This document shows positions 24,058-35,622 of a stretch of DNA of 64,000 nucleotides, piece by piece. This DNA comes from Lactarius indigo. Lineage: Eukaryota > Basidiomycota > Agaricomycetes > Russulales > Russulaceae. The notes beneath the pieces are model-generated. The model had not been told where the DNA came from, did not search any database, and worked only from the letters and a program-made list of their open reading frames with translations. A program made the translations under genes and the position numbers. Each line of letters begins with the position of its first letter. Positions within the stretch are counted from its first letter, which is position 1. The stretch spans positions 1-64,000 of the forward strand of contig JAFKAC010000205.1 of assembly GCA_025766275.1 (NCBI GenBank). The letters run 5' to 3'.

Positions 24058-25647
24058 TCAAGACGGGTGCACCACTTCAGGGTGTGTGCGTTCAAGGTGT
24101 CTTCTGAATGAATACTTGCGTGCCGGCGACCACTCGAAGACGCTGCAATAGGGGCACGGTAATCGGGATGTGTGCTTGTCTTTGTTGTGTCTGTTGAGGC
24201 CTTGCAGGTTTGCAAATGAAACACCACAGTGCGTGCAGAAAAATCACGCCAGTAAAGGCAGATACACGTGTACGGGACGACCGGAGAGCCGTCGCGAAGT
24301 GGTGAATGATTTGACGGCTCCCCGCAACGGCCCATGCATCGACACAAGCTCCGGTATACGAAGATTGCGGAGGGCAGGGAGCACAGTTGTGTGCTCCTCG
24401 TCGACTGGACGCAAAGCACGTAAAATGTCTGTCGTAAGTCCACTGGCCACACGAAGGTCTTCTGCGCCGCCGAATGCGCGGATAAGCTCCACCCATTGTT
24501 CATCATCCACGTCGTCGATTCCACTTAATTGTTGAGTCACATTAATGCCTAGATCTTGTATACTGAGTGGGAAAGGGGAAAAATTATCGCAAAGTTGACC
24601 CATAGAGGACAACTGCCAGTCCAACTGCTCGCAAGATATTTGCAATGTAAGGCATGCATGGGATTCTGGCTGGGTAAAGGTGATAGAAACGGTATGCACG
24701 GAAAATTCGATGTCGGCTCGACGATGCAACTTCTGCATTCCTGATAGGAATCCTATCTGGTCGATGAATCGGCGTAGCTGTGAAAGGTGGAAGACGAGCT
24801 GGTTGAAGAACCTGACTTCGATATCCACAAGACCAGGTGCATCGATTCTAGTTACGAGACTATTCAAGTACTCGCTGACCCCTCGAAATTTGAGGTGGGT
24901 AAGAGCGGGAAGAACAATGCGTTCCCCAGGCAATGGAGATAGGTCAACGTGACTAGGGCGGGAGGCAGGAGAAAGGAAATGGAGCGAAAGGGATTGGAGC
25001 CGGGTCAACTCGGATAACGCACTCGCGAATTCTTCGGGTGAGAAGTATCCAACGCCAGGAACTTCGTGAAGTTGAAGATCGACCAGGTCGAGGGATGGGG
25101 AAAGAAGCCGTGGAAGTGAGGGAAGGGCAATCCCAGTCGATTGGAGATGACGGAGGCGTGAGCCCCACCTGAATGTGCTGGGAAGCGCCAACCCCGTGAG
25201 ATTTTGGGACAGGAGAACAAGCTCTTCCAGATTCGAAAACGGCTCTTCGATGTAAAAAAACTTTTCCAGGAGTGAACTGGTGGTGGTGAGGCTGATGGAG
25301 CTAACACGATCAGACTGTTGCAGTGCGGCAATGACGTTGTCCTCGTCCTCGGGAGAAGGGGGATCTCCAGCTCTCGATCCCCCATACTGTACGATGATAG
25401 GTAGCACTGGCCAGCAACCTAGAGTCTTCGAGACAGGCGTTCCATGTTTACAGTACAGTCGAAGATGTAGGGTCAGAGGTGATGTAAATATGATCCGTCG
25501 CCAGTTTTGGCACACGTGCACGAGCGTAGGCCAAAACTGTGGAGAGACGTCCAAGCAGTGAAGGAACATATTCAGAAGCACTTCGTCAGGAAGCTTTTCG
25601 ATGTCACTTTTCGAGGTAGGGAACAAGTTAGCCAGTGGCGCGAGCAC
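24058..25647 (-). pseudogene. F-box/leucine-rich gene with C2H2 tail, interrupted by an in-frame TGA
   Basis: From 25647 to 24247 the frame encodes an F-box (KLPDEVLLNMFLHCLD, then FWPTLVHVCQNWRRIIF) followed by leucine-rich segments (LEELVLLSQN, LVDLQLHEVPG, LQSLSLHFLS). An in-frame TGA at 24244-24246 then stops it, but the same frame continues to 24058 with two C2H2-like units (CTHCGVSFANLQGLNRH and CPYCSVFEWSPARKYSFRRH), the tail usual for this mushroom family. No ATG opens the frame: its first codon after an upstream stop region is GTG (MLAPLANLF if read as Met) and the next in-frame ATG falls inside the F-box. The gene is therefore either a pseudogene with two substitutions or has an unseen 5' exon plus a truncated tail. 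F-box proteins pick targets for SCF ubiquitin ligases. Confidence 0.75.
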
Positions 25648-28600
25648 TGCGCGGAAGGTGCACCTTTTCTACGACATCCGCTTGTTGTGGTAACAGGTTG
25701 GGGGACTGGCCAGCGTTGGGTACGGACACGTCTATTGGGAGATTCGCAACATACACTGTCACCTCCTGCGGCAGAGCATCAAAGACGCTAGATCACTTAC
25801 TTTGAAGAGCGCATAAGGGAGAAATTAATGGGGCAGGTATCACTGGCATATTTTTATATATGAAAGGCGTAGGCGCTCGAGGTCATCAGACCATCCACTG
25901 AAAAACGCTTGGAGCATAGCCTACTCACGACGTACACGTATTCAAGTTGATACACGCAGCTGCTGACCCGTTGATGCGTGCGGTGGATTGCTGTGCAGAT
26001 GACCATGTTATGTGGGCTAACGTGTACCATTGTAGTGCATAAGGTAGACCAGAGTAATCACCAAGGTGGTACAAGATGTTTAAACAAAAAGCGCGGTAGA
26101 CCAGCTTTCAAATTACTGTAACTTTTGGAACTGAGACCTCGGGGTGTGGCGTAATTTGACATTGACATGTGGCTGCAAGTGTGGCTGTGTCACTACTGTA
26201 TCGTGGCTATGCTGCGTCGTGGTGCCATGCCGCTGCAGCGAGAAAACAAAACACAGGCAAAACACGCCATTTTTCCAAGTCATTCCGATTGACCCTCGGT
26301 GGTGATCACCGCTATCATTACTGTCCCTGCCGTGTTTCTCACCCTCATATCGTAATAAGGTTGCTAAAAAGATATGGCTGTACCATGTAGCCTCTCCCTG
26401 CGCCAACCTCTCAACCTGAAGAAATCCGCACCGTCGTCCGATGTGAGTGACGTAATCCCTTTCCACCATCCTGGTGATTACACCCAGCACCTGAAACCGA
26501 ACGTACGACGCCTCTTCACAGTTTTCGGCAACATTCTACTCGGTTTCAAACACCACCTTCTGACGTCATGTCGTTCCCTTACGTGTCGCGATTGGTTCGG
26601 ACCACTGGATTTAAAAAAAAAAAAAGTAGACACTACAGTACTAGAGAATCATGATGCCTGGTGGTAAAATGTTGAACTAGTAGATAAGGTGGTAGTTCAC
26701 AGTATACTATGAGTGCTTGTATGTGAACCAGCCGGTCAGTGCCAGTCACGAGTTGTCGTAGTAGCCGAACTTGGCACATTGTGCACACAGAAGTCCAAAC
26801 GTGCATGTCAAAAAGGGACCGCCTGATATGGATAGTGCGTGTGATGGACGATGGCTCGATCACGAATTCACATGGGACGAAATCACCACTTCACGCTGAT
26901 GCTTATTACCAGGTGGCGATTGCAACCGACCTCCCGAAGTAGGTCATAAATGGTCACGATCTCCGCTGGCGGAGTCCGCGGGGAGTAAGGATGGTGGACG
27001 TATAACACGTGGCCTAGGTCCATCTCTCACTGCGACTAGCCTGGACTCAGGTACATACCCTGCTCTTTGGTTCTCTTGCGCCACGACAAGAAGTAGTATA
27101 GCTGCGGAGGACGTCATTGAATCTTAAATGGGTTCTTTCTTGCAGCAGCCTCATTGGTCAGTCGACCCTCAGCGTAGGAACTTACCAAGTTCATTCTCCA
27201 CGCTTCAAAGGAACGTCCATACGATCTAAGCCTTTTGGGCATTTGAAGTTCTCGAAAGCTATCGTGCGCCTGTCGCAAACGCCCATGACTACGCCCAGCG
27301 CCGAGGAAACAATTCACATGTTGCCTTAGGCGGAAGTAAGACCTCTTGGGTGGGTATCCGTCCCATATCTAAGCGACCAGGTGTCGCAAATGTTCTAGTA
27401 GCTTTCTGATTGCCCAGGGATTGTTCAAACACCTCCACGATGGGTCTAGAACTGGCAACCATTCCATGACACTCGCTGTCGCGGATTCACCCTGCAAGTT
27501 ACTTAGTCAGCCAAAGCGTCAACTCACGCTACCATGCCACTGGTTCGGTGTGTGACCTACTTGATATGCTGTTCTTGATTTCACACCCCACTCCCTAGAC
27601 GGCGTTCGAACCCTTGAGTGTATCTCCAGGACCTTCTATCCGAATAAGAACGCCGTGGTTGTCATTGTCAGGTAAGTCCACGCTTTCTCCTATCGCCGAC
27701 GTAGGACCGCAACAGTTTCCTGCTTTGGTTACTTGATACGTCGCCAAAAGACACGGGAAAGGTCGTCCCTCAGACGTTGTGGGGTCAGGATGGGGACGAC
27801 CCGAGACTACGGTAAAGAGGCCGACCTACAGGTGCCTATTCTTTGCCCACAAAAAACGACGATCCCTGGAAGCTGCTGATGCTAGCACAAGCCCATTGTG
27901 ATGCACGAAAGCTAGCCCAGCTCGGAGGAAAGAAAGATACGTACATACACATCCCGACGGGTAGCAAACGAGCCAGCCAGTGCAAAGAACCTCGTGGCTA
28001 GGGTGCCACGATTATAAGCGACGGACCCAAATCCGAGACTGCCTCGGGCCATAGTATAGTCACTACTGAGGGTAGCTCCAAGTTTGGTAGATACTTTCCT
28101 CCCGCGAGTCTACAGGCCACTTCGATATGAGATCATATGTTTTCGGCGTCACAACCCATCGCCAAATGCATATGACATTTGATCATCAGCGCTGAAGGGA
28201 CTGGCATAGTATCATAAGATCAATCGCGCTCATATTAGGATCGTTGGTACCGTCCGGGGTGTTTCCGCCGGTAATTGGACGCTATTTCGGCTCAACTTTT
28301 ACATTGTTTTGTATTGTGTTGTCGTTTGGTGCGAGTCCGCTGGATCGATGCGACACAGAGAAAGTAAATATGATGCGGCCTCAGCAACAAGATCAGTGGC
28401 CGTAAACGCGATATATCTGCGTGTATATTTTGGGGGTCAAACCCACGTCGGGCCCGCGATGTATACCGAGTACCTACCGAGTACGTCTTCGTCGTGACGA
28501 AACCTGGCCAGCCGACTGCAGCCTCGAGTTGAATACACTCTGTGCGTCTCAACGAGAACGAGCTTCTACTGAGACCGCGTGTTGGCTTACCTAGAAGCCG

Positions 28601-29656
28601 AAATTGGGGGGAAGGGGGGCAGATATATCTTGAGCGTGACGCTTCTCCCAGTGCTGGTTGGTGAGGATTCCAGAAGAAGTTTCCCCAGAGGTGCGCTCTA
28701 GACCGCGCGGGCCCGCGCGGTGTGCCCCTCCCAACGTCTGTCAGTCGAAACTATTTAGCTTCTGCGTCGAAGGGCGGATGGGATGGGAACCCTGAACCCA
28801 CGCGGAAGGTCCAACAAAAGTACACCACGTGTCAAGCCACGCTAGGCCGCTCTCCACGATCACGTTCTCGGGGAGTTGTCGGTGTGGTGCGTCAGCACGG
28901 TAAGCGAGTAAGGCTATTGGCGGCGTCGCCAAGCCCAGCACCAAGCCACTCATCATCCCACTTGGCAAGAACTGGCCTCGCGCGCGACAATCCCGCGAGG
29001 AGGTCCCAATTTCATATCTGTTTCAATCATGACGGCTTGGGATGACGATTTGCGAACCTTAGCGAAAGCACGCGTCCGACGCACTCCCTCAAAGGCGCCC
29101 ACCGCTGCGCACAGCAAGACAACAGCAATCCCCGGCATACCTCCGCCCGCATCTTCATGGTGTCCCTTTCACGAGATGATTTACGCGTTCTTCGCCAATA
29201 CAAGGGTAAGAATGACCGTGGTTGTGAGACGATGGCGCACACCGCGGGATGCAAAACGGGGAAGGAGCTGAGTCCGGCAGACTGGGATGACAATACCGTT
29301 TCCGGTGTCGAAGTCAGACTCAGTAGCCCGATATTAGGGATTACATCGGATCATTACGTGGGTTACACAAGGCCTCTTTGATCATCGATCATTCTTCGCG
29401 ATACAAAATACGGTCGCCAAGTTTGGTGCGAATGACGGTGACTACTGAGCTATTCAAAGAGCGTGTTCGAATGTCCTCTTCATAAATAAGGTGTAGTGGT
29501 ATTGGGTGAGAGATTGCATGCAGACGCCAGTCTATGCAGTATGAACAGGAAGGCGCGATTGGAACGGGAAATACCGAATGATGGTGTGAAATAAAATAAT
29601 AAAAAGGAATACTGTACAAGACTGAGCCCGGGCGTTCTAAGAGTATGGGATGGCGC
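25648..29656. other. Four-kilobase stretch with no clear gene
   Basis: No frame with family features. A weak candidate runs from an ATG at 29029 (MTAWDDDLRTLAKARVRR) to about 29210 followed by a possible GTAAG donor, but I cannot name it or close it. Around 27180-27400 a broken frame (VLESYRAPVANAHDYAQRRG) may be a gene remnant. No terminal repeats or transposase motifs were seen. Confidence 0.4.
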
Positions 29657-30538
29657 TCAGAAGCCTCCGAGGCAGGTATCATCGTCCGCGTCCAACCCAC
29701 AACCACGAAGGGTGGTCCCCGAATAAAACGATTTGTACCGACCCTCAGCTATATCGTCGTCGTCAGCCTCGTCGTCCTCTTCCAATTCATCTCCATCGGT
29801 GGGCTTCCGCTCGGAGTCGCGGCCCTGGTCGTGCCCACGGGTGCGTTGCCGAGGGCACTGTTCTCGTCCACCCTTACCACGATCACGCCTACGGCGTCGG
29901 CGTTTCTCCTCTTCGTACGTATAATATTGATACTCCTCCTCGTCCGGAGATTCTGGGGAGTGAAGCATGCTCTCGCCAAGCTTGAGGTCGGGGAGAGAGG
30001 AAACCGGAAATGAGGAGAGTGGACTGGTGGCAATTGCACTGCCGTCAAAACACGAAGGGGAGCTCATGAGTCCGTCTGACTCGTCCGATTCTGAAGATAC
30101 ATCGGGTACGAGTGGTGGGGGGATGGCCAATAGGTCGGTGGCACGGTCAGGGGTAGGTTCGGGTACAAGCCCAAAACTCAGAGCACGACGTGGGTGCATG
30201 TGTTTGCCCTTGGCCTTCAGAGCGGATTTGTGGGCGTGTGAGTCAGGAGAGGTGCTGGGCGAAATTGGTACTGTGCACCCGGGGAGATAGGTCCGACCAG
30301 GGCAACCTCGGGCTGGGAGAGCACAGATATTGGGGAGAACGACAATAGGAGATCTGTCATATGCGGAAGAAGAGTAGGCCGAGAAGGTACGAGCGAGGAC
30401 GGGGGAGGGTGGAAAGTGGACCGTGTTGGGGCACTGCCTCGGTATGCGGAGAGGGGGGAGTGTCGTCGGGTTGTCTGGGTGGGATTGAGAGGAGCGTTTG
30501 AGAATAGGACGAGGGGGTGTTGCAGAGACGGACGACAT
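29657..30538 (-). CDS. Conserved basidiomycete hypothetical protein, Ser/Pro-rich with charged tail
   Basis: A single intronless frame of 293 aa from an ATG at 30536-30538. The N-terminus has PPRPILKRSSQ and TVHFPPSPVLARTFSAYSS, a pattern I associate with an uncharacterised basidiomycete family; PRPILK next to VHFPPSP resembles short docking motifs, but no domain is known. The C-terminal third is acidic (SPDEEEYQYYTYEEEK), then basic (KRRRRRRDRGKGGR), then acidic again (EEDDEADDDDIAEG), ending DDDTCLGGF. The composition indicates a disordered protein, possibly nuclear given the Arg/Lys run. No signal peptide or membrane segment is visible. Length and codon use look genuine; the function is unknown. 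Confidence 0.75.
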   Translation of the reverse strand: MSSVSATPPRPILKRSSQSHPDNPTTLPPLRIPRQCPNTVHFPPSPVLARTFSAYSSSAYDRSPIVVLPNICALPARGCPGRTYLPGCTVPISPSTSPDSHAHKSALKAKGKHMHPRRALSFGLVPEPTPDRATDLLAIPPPLVPDVSSESDESDGLMSSPSCFDGSAIATSPLSSFPVSSLPDLKLGESMLHSPESPDEEEYQYYTYEEEKRRRRRRDRGKGGREQCPRQRTRGHDQGRDSERKPTDGDELEEDDEADDDDIAEGRYKSFYSGTTLRGCGLDADDDTCLGGF

Positions 30539-32035
30539 CAGAAGGATGTTGTTAACAGAGGGGAAGGGACATGAAGGGAAGGGACACGAGAGTGAGTGTA
30601 TGCAGTGTAGTTATAAGTACCAAGTATAAAAGGAGGGGCGGTAAACCCGGTAGTCCGGCTCAACCTTCTTCGCTCGCCTTAATTTGCCCGGGCCGGTACC
30701 CTCTTTCCGTCAAACAGCTGTCAACGGCATGAAATACCAAATTCCACGTTTCGGTGCGTCCTCGTGTGTTGTTGCCTCACTAACCTGATCCCACTCGTAC
30801 GTATCCGCCGTGCATGAACAGCTCTCGTTCTGGGCTTTCATTCCTTGCTAGGCTCACCTCGTGTTTGTCCTTCGTCCGCGTCCCTTCTCTTATATGATCA
30901 CATCCTTACTATAAGAATTTTGGCTAACCGGCGAATCCTCCACTCAACCAAAGAGCCTCTACATATATATTTACATTTCTCTTGGCAGCCCACCTTGTAC
31001 CCGCCACGTGTTTGTTACCGATTTCGTTCGAGTACTCCTACAATCTATACTTTGCAATCCTCTGCCTGTATTGAATCCTATTCTTATCTATGTTCGTCAT
31101 TTAATTGACCTCTAACGCCGCTACGTCACAGGCACAATCGTTTTTTTGACTCTACAATATTATTTTGTAAGGTCTGTACATGCGCCGTCTGTGTACGAGA
31201 GGGCATGCCCACGTCCGTTTCAAGCCGTGCTATCGTATCAGCGAAGTTTTTGCTATAGGTCGATCCGAGTTAAGGTCCTGTGCCTCATGCATCCCCTTGT
31301 GTTGTCACTATCGACGTTATGCCCGTCCTACCTCAAACAACCTTTTTTTTCTGAACTGCAATCCCCTTCTCACCTCGTTAGCAAGAATCAGGCGCTCCAC
31401 ACTCGATCCCCTCGAGCCTCTAAGGCCTCGGGGGCCACGATAAGATGTGCAAGGCTGTTTACTCACGCAGATACGAGTTCGGTTTCTATAGCGTAATCGG
31501 ACTTATAAAATATCCGATACGCGAATCTTGCATCATCGGCGCTCGCATGCGACATCTTCTATCATCCGCCCAATCTTTCCCCATTTTTGTCTACGACCGC
31601 TACAGTAACGTACGTTGTACCCCATTCAATACTGGAATGAGGCATCATTTACGGATTCATTGATTCACGTGTATTGCTTCGTCTTCGTTTGATACCCCTG
31701 CGTGTGCTGTACATCGAATGAGCATACCAAAGCCCAACTTTAGTCACGGTATATCCGATCTAAGTTTCCGCCAAGAAGTCTAGTTGAGTACGAGCATGTG
31801 TCCCCGAACTAAGAAGCAAAAAACAAGAATGCTTGGCGACATACCGTCTACTTCGGAATTCAAACAACAAAAAACTGTTTGCTGCCAAGTGTCATGCCAA
31901 GTGTTCTGCTCGAATGGACCGCCGGGAACGGGGACATTGTGGCCGCTTGTTGATACTTGTGTACTCACCCCAAACTAAACCCTAACCCTGAAGTAGTCGG
32001 TCACCTTCCGTGGTCGCCGACCGTCGCGTTGAGCC
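30539..32035. other. Spacer upstream of ARP9, pyrimidine-rich
   Basis: It contains the divergent 5' regions of the hypothetical gene and ARP9. Much of 30840-31660 is C/T-rich on the plus strand. No coding frame could be supported. Confidence 0.4.
31977..31989 (+). promoter_or_regulatory. Telobox-like site upstream of ARP9
   Basis: AAACCCTAACCCT lies 47 bp before the ARP9 start codon. It matches the telobox (AAACCCTAA), the binding type of Tbf1/telobox proteins in promoters of translation and growth genes. Binding is inferred from sequence alone. Confidence 0.5.
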
Positions 32036-33818
32036 ATGAGCAACCTCGGCTTTCGCGACTCGAGTGTTGTTATCATCGAGACAAGCAGGACCGCCATTCG
32101 CTGTGGTCTTGGCATACACGAGCTTCTCCGCACCCCCTCAGTTGTCAGCACCCAACAGGCCACCTTTTCGCCTCATTATTCTAACAACAGTTCATATTGT
32201 AGGAAATCCATGCCCGGGTGGGCTTGCGCGCACAACACGCGTCTTTAGAAGGAACCTATGGCTCAAGACTGACCGCCGGGGGTTCGGCAGAAGCTGGCCT
32301 GTCGGCGGCCAATAGCCGCGCTGCGTCTGCCGTGCCCCAATCTCAAAACCTCAAAGTCACAGACTACCTCGTCGGGCCCCAACTAGACGATGCGCTCGCC
32401 ACGGGGCAGGATATTGTCGTCTCGTGGCCTTTCGCCGACGGGCAAATCACAGATTTTATGCAGGCAGAAGCTCTATGGTACGTGAATCAGACGGTCCTCG
32501 TCAATTTCTTTTCCCCTACCCCTTCTTGTGGAGATGAACACATCCAACCACAGGAAATATGTCCTCTTCACGGGGCTCCAGCTCCGGCGCGTCCAAAACG
32601 AGTCCCCAGTCCTGCTCTCCCTCTTCTCGACCCCCCCGCGCGACACCTACGAACGCATAGGACAGATCTTCTTCGAGCGCTTCAACGTCGCCGCTTTCAG
32701 CATCCTTGACCGTCCCATGGCGCAGCTCTACGCCGCCAGCGCGCTCTCCGGTCTCGTCGTCGATATCGGCGACACCCTCACCGACATCACCCCCGTTTAC
32801 GACGGGCTCCCCATCTCCGGCGCCCACACGACCGCGCGTGTCGGCGTGCGCGACTGCGAGCGCTTCCTTGCGCACCTCTTACGGAACAACACCTCCGTCA
32901 CCGCTGCCTTCGCAGAGCTCGCCATCCCGCCTGCAGAGCAGCCCGCGGCTCTGCGCGCGCTCGCGCGCCAGGTGTGGCAGGCAGGGCTGGTGCGTGTCCC
33001 CGTTGCCGGCATCGCGGTGCGTGAGGTGGAGGATGAGGGCGTGACGGACATCGCCGCGGTACTGGTCGCGGGTAAGGAGAAGGCCGTCATTGAGAGCGGT
33101 ATGAAACGCCGCGCTACGGCCAAGGCGAGCGCAGCAGAGCAGGCACGCGCGAAGGAGATCGAAGCACTCGACTTAGTCACAGTCGAATTCCGCGGAAAGG
33201 AGATCACCCTGGGCAAGGAACGTCATCGATTCTGCGAACCTTTGTTCGACTCCGGTCTACAAACTATTGGAGAGGGGCCAGCGCCTAACGAGCACGAAAG
33301 CCCCCAAGGGGAGGGCCTACCAATGACATTACAGGATGCGGTCGGCCATGCTGTCAGGCTTACGGACGTGGATCAACGACAATACATCTGGTATGGGTTG
33401 ATGGTGACTGGCGATGTTACGGCCCGGGTCAAGGGTGAGTTGCTACCTGCCCTATTTTTGTCCTTTACGTTTGTCGCTCAACCGTGGGATTGAGGCGTTG
33501 CCCCGGCGCTGCAGACCCATCTCTCCTCGTTTATTTTAGGCAACGCCGACCAGCATAATGAGGTACAACCGAAGCAGGTTCGCATTGTCAGGGTCCCCGA
33601 ATACTTCGCAGAATACCGGGAGAAGGGCGATGGACTTGCAGCGTTCCTTGGTTCGAGCATCGTGGCCAAGGTACGTCTGTTTCAATTTGCGCTTATCGCG
33701 CGATCCGAACGTGTCTCCACAGGTCACCTTCCACGACGGCAAAAATTTCATCTCAAAAGCAGATTATGCAGAGAGAGGACCCAAGGCGGTACTCGAGATG
33801 TCCGCATCTCTTTTCTGA
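32036..33818 (+). CDS. ARP9: Actin-related protein, ARP9-like (SWI/SNF and RSC subunit)
   Basis: Exons: 32036-32143, 32203-32477, 32554-33434, 33540-33670 and 33723-33818; the frame closes to 496 aa. The actin fold shows in VVIIETSRTAIRCGLG (start of subdomain 1), PVLLSLFSTPPRDTYERIGQIFFERFNV and LVVDIGDTLTDITPVYDG (phosphate-2 type loop). A central insertion rich in Ala and Glu (KRRATAKASAAEQARAKEIE) and a divergent ATP pocket argue against conventional actin and for a nuclear Arp. Arp9 pairs with Arp7 or its equivalent on the HSA helix of the remodeller ATPase. The assignment to Arp9 rather than another nuclear Arp is by overall resemblance. It is convergent with RPL30. Confidence 0.8.
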
Positions 33819-34000
33819 TTCTTGCGTCATTGGATTCTTACTTGCATATACGGTGGGGTGATCATACACCTCGGCGTTTCTCAATGATAATAATGACCGT
33901 AATGGTGTGTTCGAACGTGAAAGGCTTGGGGCGTCATGATGCCTAATCATTGCAAATGCTGAAGATCATACAAACGAGGAAAACTGAAGCATGACGTCTT

Positions 34001-34503
34001 TTATGCTGCGGCACTCTCGGCAACGCTGAGCAGGTCACTGTCTCCAGGATCGGTGATAGTCATGACACTACAGATTTATCGTCCCTTCAATATCCGATTA
34101 AACCGCCAGCCGCATGAAAAGCACGTACCCGACGTGAAAGAGCTTTCCTGCAGCAGTGCCCAGAGCGACATTGGTTCCCGCAAAGTGATGGACGGTCGTC
34201 TTCGACAACATGGCGTAGTACTCGATCTCAGATTTGCGTAGAGGAGGGCAGTTGCCCGCAATTAATACCAACTTGGCTACAATGACGAATAAAGAGAGAA
34301 TAAGTCAGCATAGGGACCTTCTCAGCCTCCGGCTCCAGTCCCAGGCGTAGCACGGTGAAACTGGACGAACCTTTGCCGTTACGCATTTGTTTGAGGGCAG
34401 ATTTGTAGCCGAGGCTGTACTTGCCCGACTTGACGACTAGCGCAAGGCGTGCCGCGATGGACTCTGTCGACTTTGCGGCCTTGGATTTTTTTGTAGGGGC
34501 CAT
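34001..34503 (-). CDS. RPL30: 60S ribosomal protein eL30
   Basis: Exons 34503-34371, 34276-34129 and 34067-34001, in frame to 115 aa, the usual length. The protein starts [20 protein letters not shown] and has [45 protein letters not shown] split over the first intron, then [21 protein letters not shown]. eL30 is an RNA-binding L7Ae-type protein of the large subunit; in yeast it represses its own splicing by binding a kink-turn in its transcript. Whether that control exists here was not tested. The start lies 177 bp from the divergent SET gene. Confidence 0.97.
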
Positions 34504-34680
34504 TAGATAACAGTGGACAGGAATGGAGTGGTTGTGTCTTGACGGCGACGAACTTCCAAATCTTGTTGACGAATACAGCTTTAAGGTTTCGGCATCTGCC
34601 TTATAGCTACCTTACCACATTTCGAGCACCGCTGAAAATCACATGATATATGATATTCCCTTTCTCAATAGAGGGCCCAA

Positions 34681-35425
34681 ATGCCAGAAAGGGAGTCTTA
34701 CGTGCCATCTCATCCTGGTCTCTTCCAGGTTAATTTCAAGCCGGGTGATTATTGTTCGGCGCTGGTTGCGTGCAAAGTGGGGCATTGAGAATGTCACGTT
34801 GTCTAGATTCCTGACTGCTCTGCTCTCACAGGGCTTCGAGGCGGGGGATGTCATCACTCACTTGACAGGTTTGACGAAAGGGCCCCAGTCATACGCAACT
34901 ATGCAATATGGTCGCGGGCCTGACGACCACGTTTTACTGAATTCCGATCTGCTGTATGGTGTGTGATAAGAGGACGGTTGCCGTATATGTGATCTGCGCT
35001 CATCATCACACCGCCGCAGTCAATCACTCTTGCGATCCGAACATCGCGTACGATTTATCCTCTCCTGATCAATCGAAATGGCGTGTATACGCTCTCAAGC
35101 AAATTGCGATCGGAGAGCCTCGTAAGCAATCATGACGAGTCCATCGCTGTTTGACAGGCTGTGTACGGTGAACAGTGACATACTTCTATCCGAGCACCGA
35201 ATGGTTGATGAACCAGCCATTTGATTGCACGTGCGGTGCACCGGTGAGTAGAATCTACCAAGCCGTGCAACTGGATCAAATATGACCGTACCACCGATCT
35301 ATTAGTCATGTTTGCGGCGCATCGGGGGTGCAGCGATACTTTCCGAGGAAGAGCTACTTGCCCGTGGTGCTGTTAGTCCCTGGATTTCCGATGCCATACA
35401 TCAGCGCGATATCGCCTCGAGCTGA
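34681..35425 (+). CDS. Small SET-domain protein with CxCG post-SET tail
   Basis: Exons 34681-34776, 34832-34958, 35020-35121, 35176-35243 and 35306-35425, in frame to only 170 aa. The C-terminal half of a SET domain is clear: LNSDLLYVNHSCDPNIAYDL (NHSC knot motif, Asn codon after a phase-1 intron), RVYALKQIAIGEPLTYFYPSTEW (GExLxxxY with the catalytic-type Tyr), then FDCTCGAPSC, a post-SET-like zinc cluster, and CLRRIGGA. The N-terminal SET portion is very short (FEAGDVITHLTG), without a clear GxG motif. Similar small SET proteins occur widely in basidiomycetes; the substrate is unknown. It could be a lysine methyltransferase or an inactive relative. Confidence 0.85.
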
Positions 35426-35622
35426 ATATCTTGTCCGTGGATGTGCAGCAGGGTATAACTTGCCTCCGGCATAGATGCCTACAAGGTCTCATTCCGGCGA
35501 TGTCTTGTATATTTCATTTCTATAACGTGTAAATTCGGGTGGCTAAGCCATAATACATGTTTCCCGGCAGAACCTTGCTTGTTCCCGTAGTGATGTCCTA
35601 TGATGTGAATACGTGGCAACGC

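Noticed and set aside
27605..27617. GTTCGAACCC resembling a tRNA T-loop (B box)
   Set aside because: No A box, anticodon arm or acceptor pairing could be found on either side. A similar GCTCGAACCC at about 50424 fails for the same reason.
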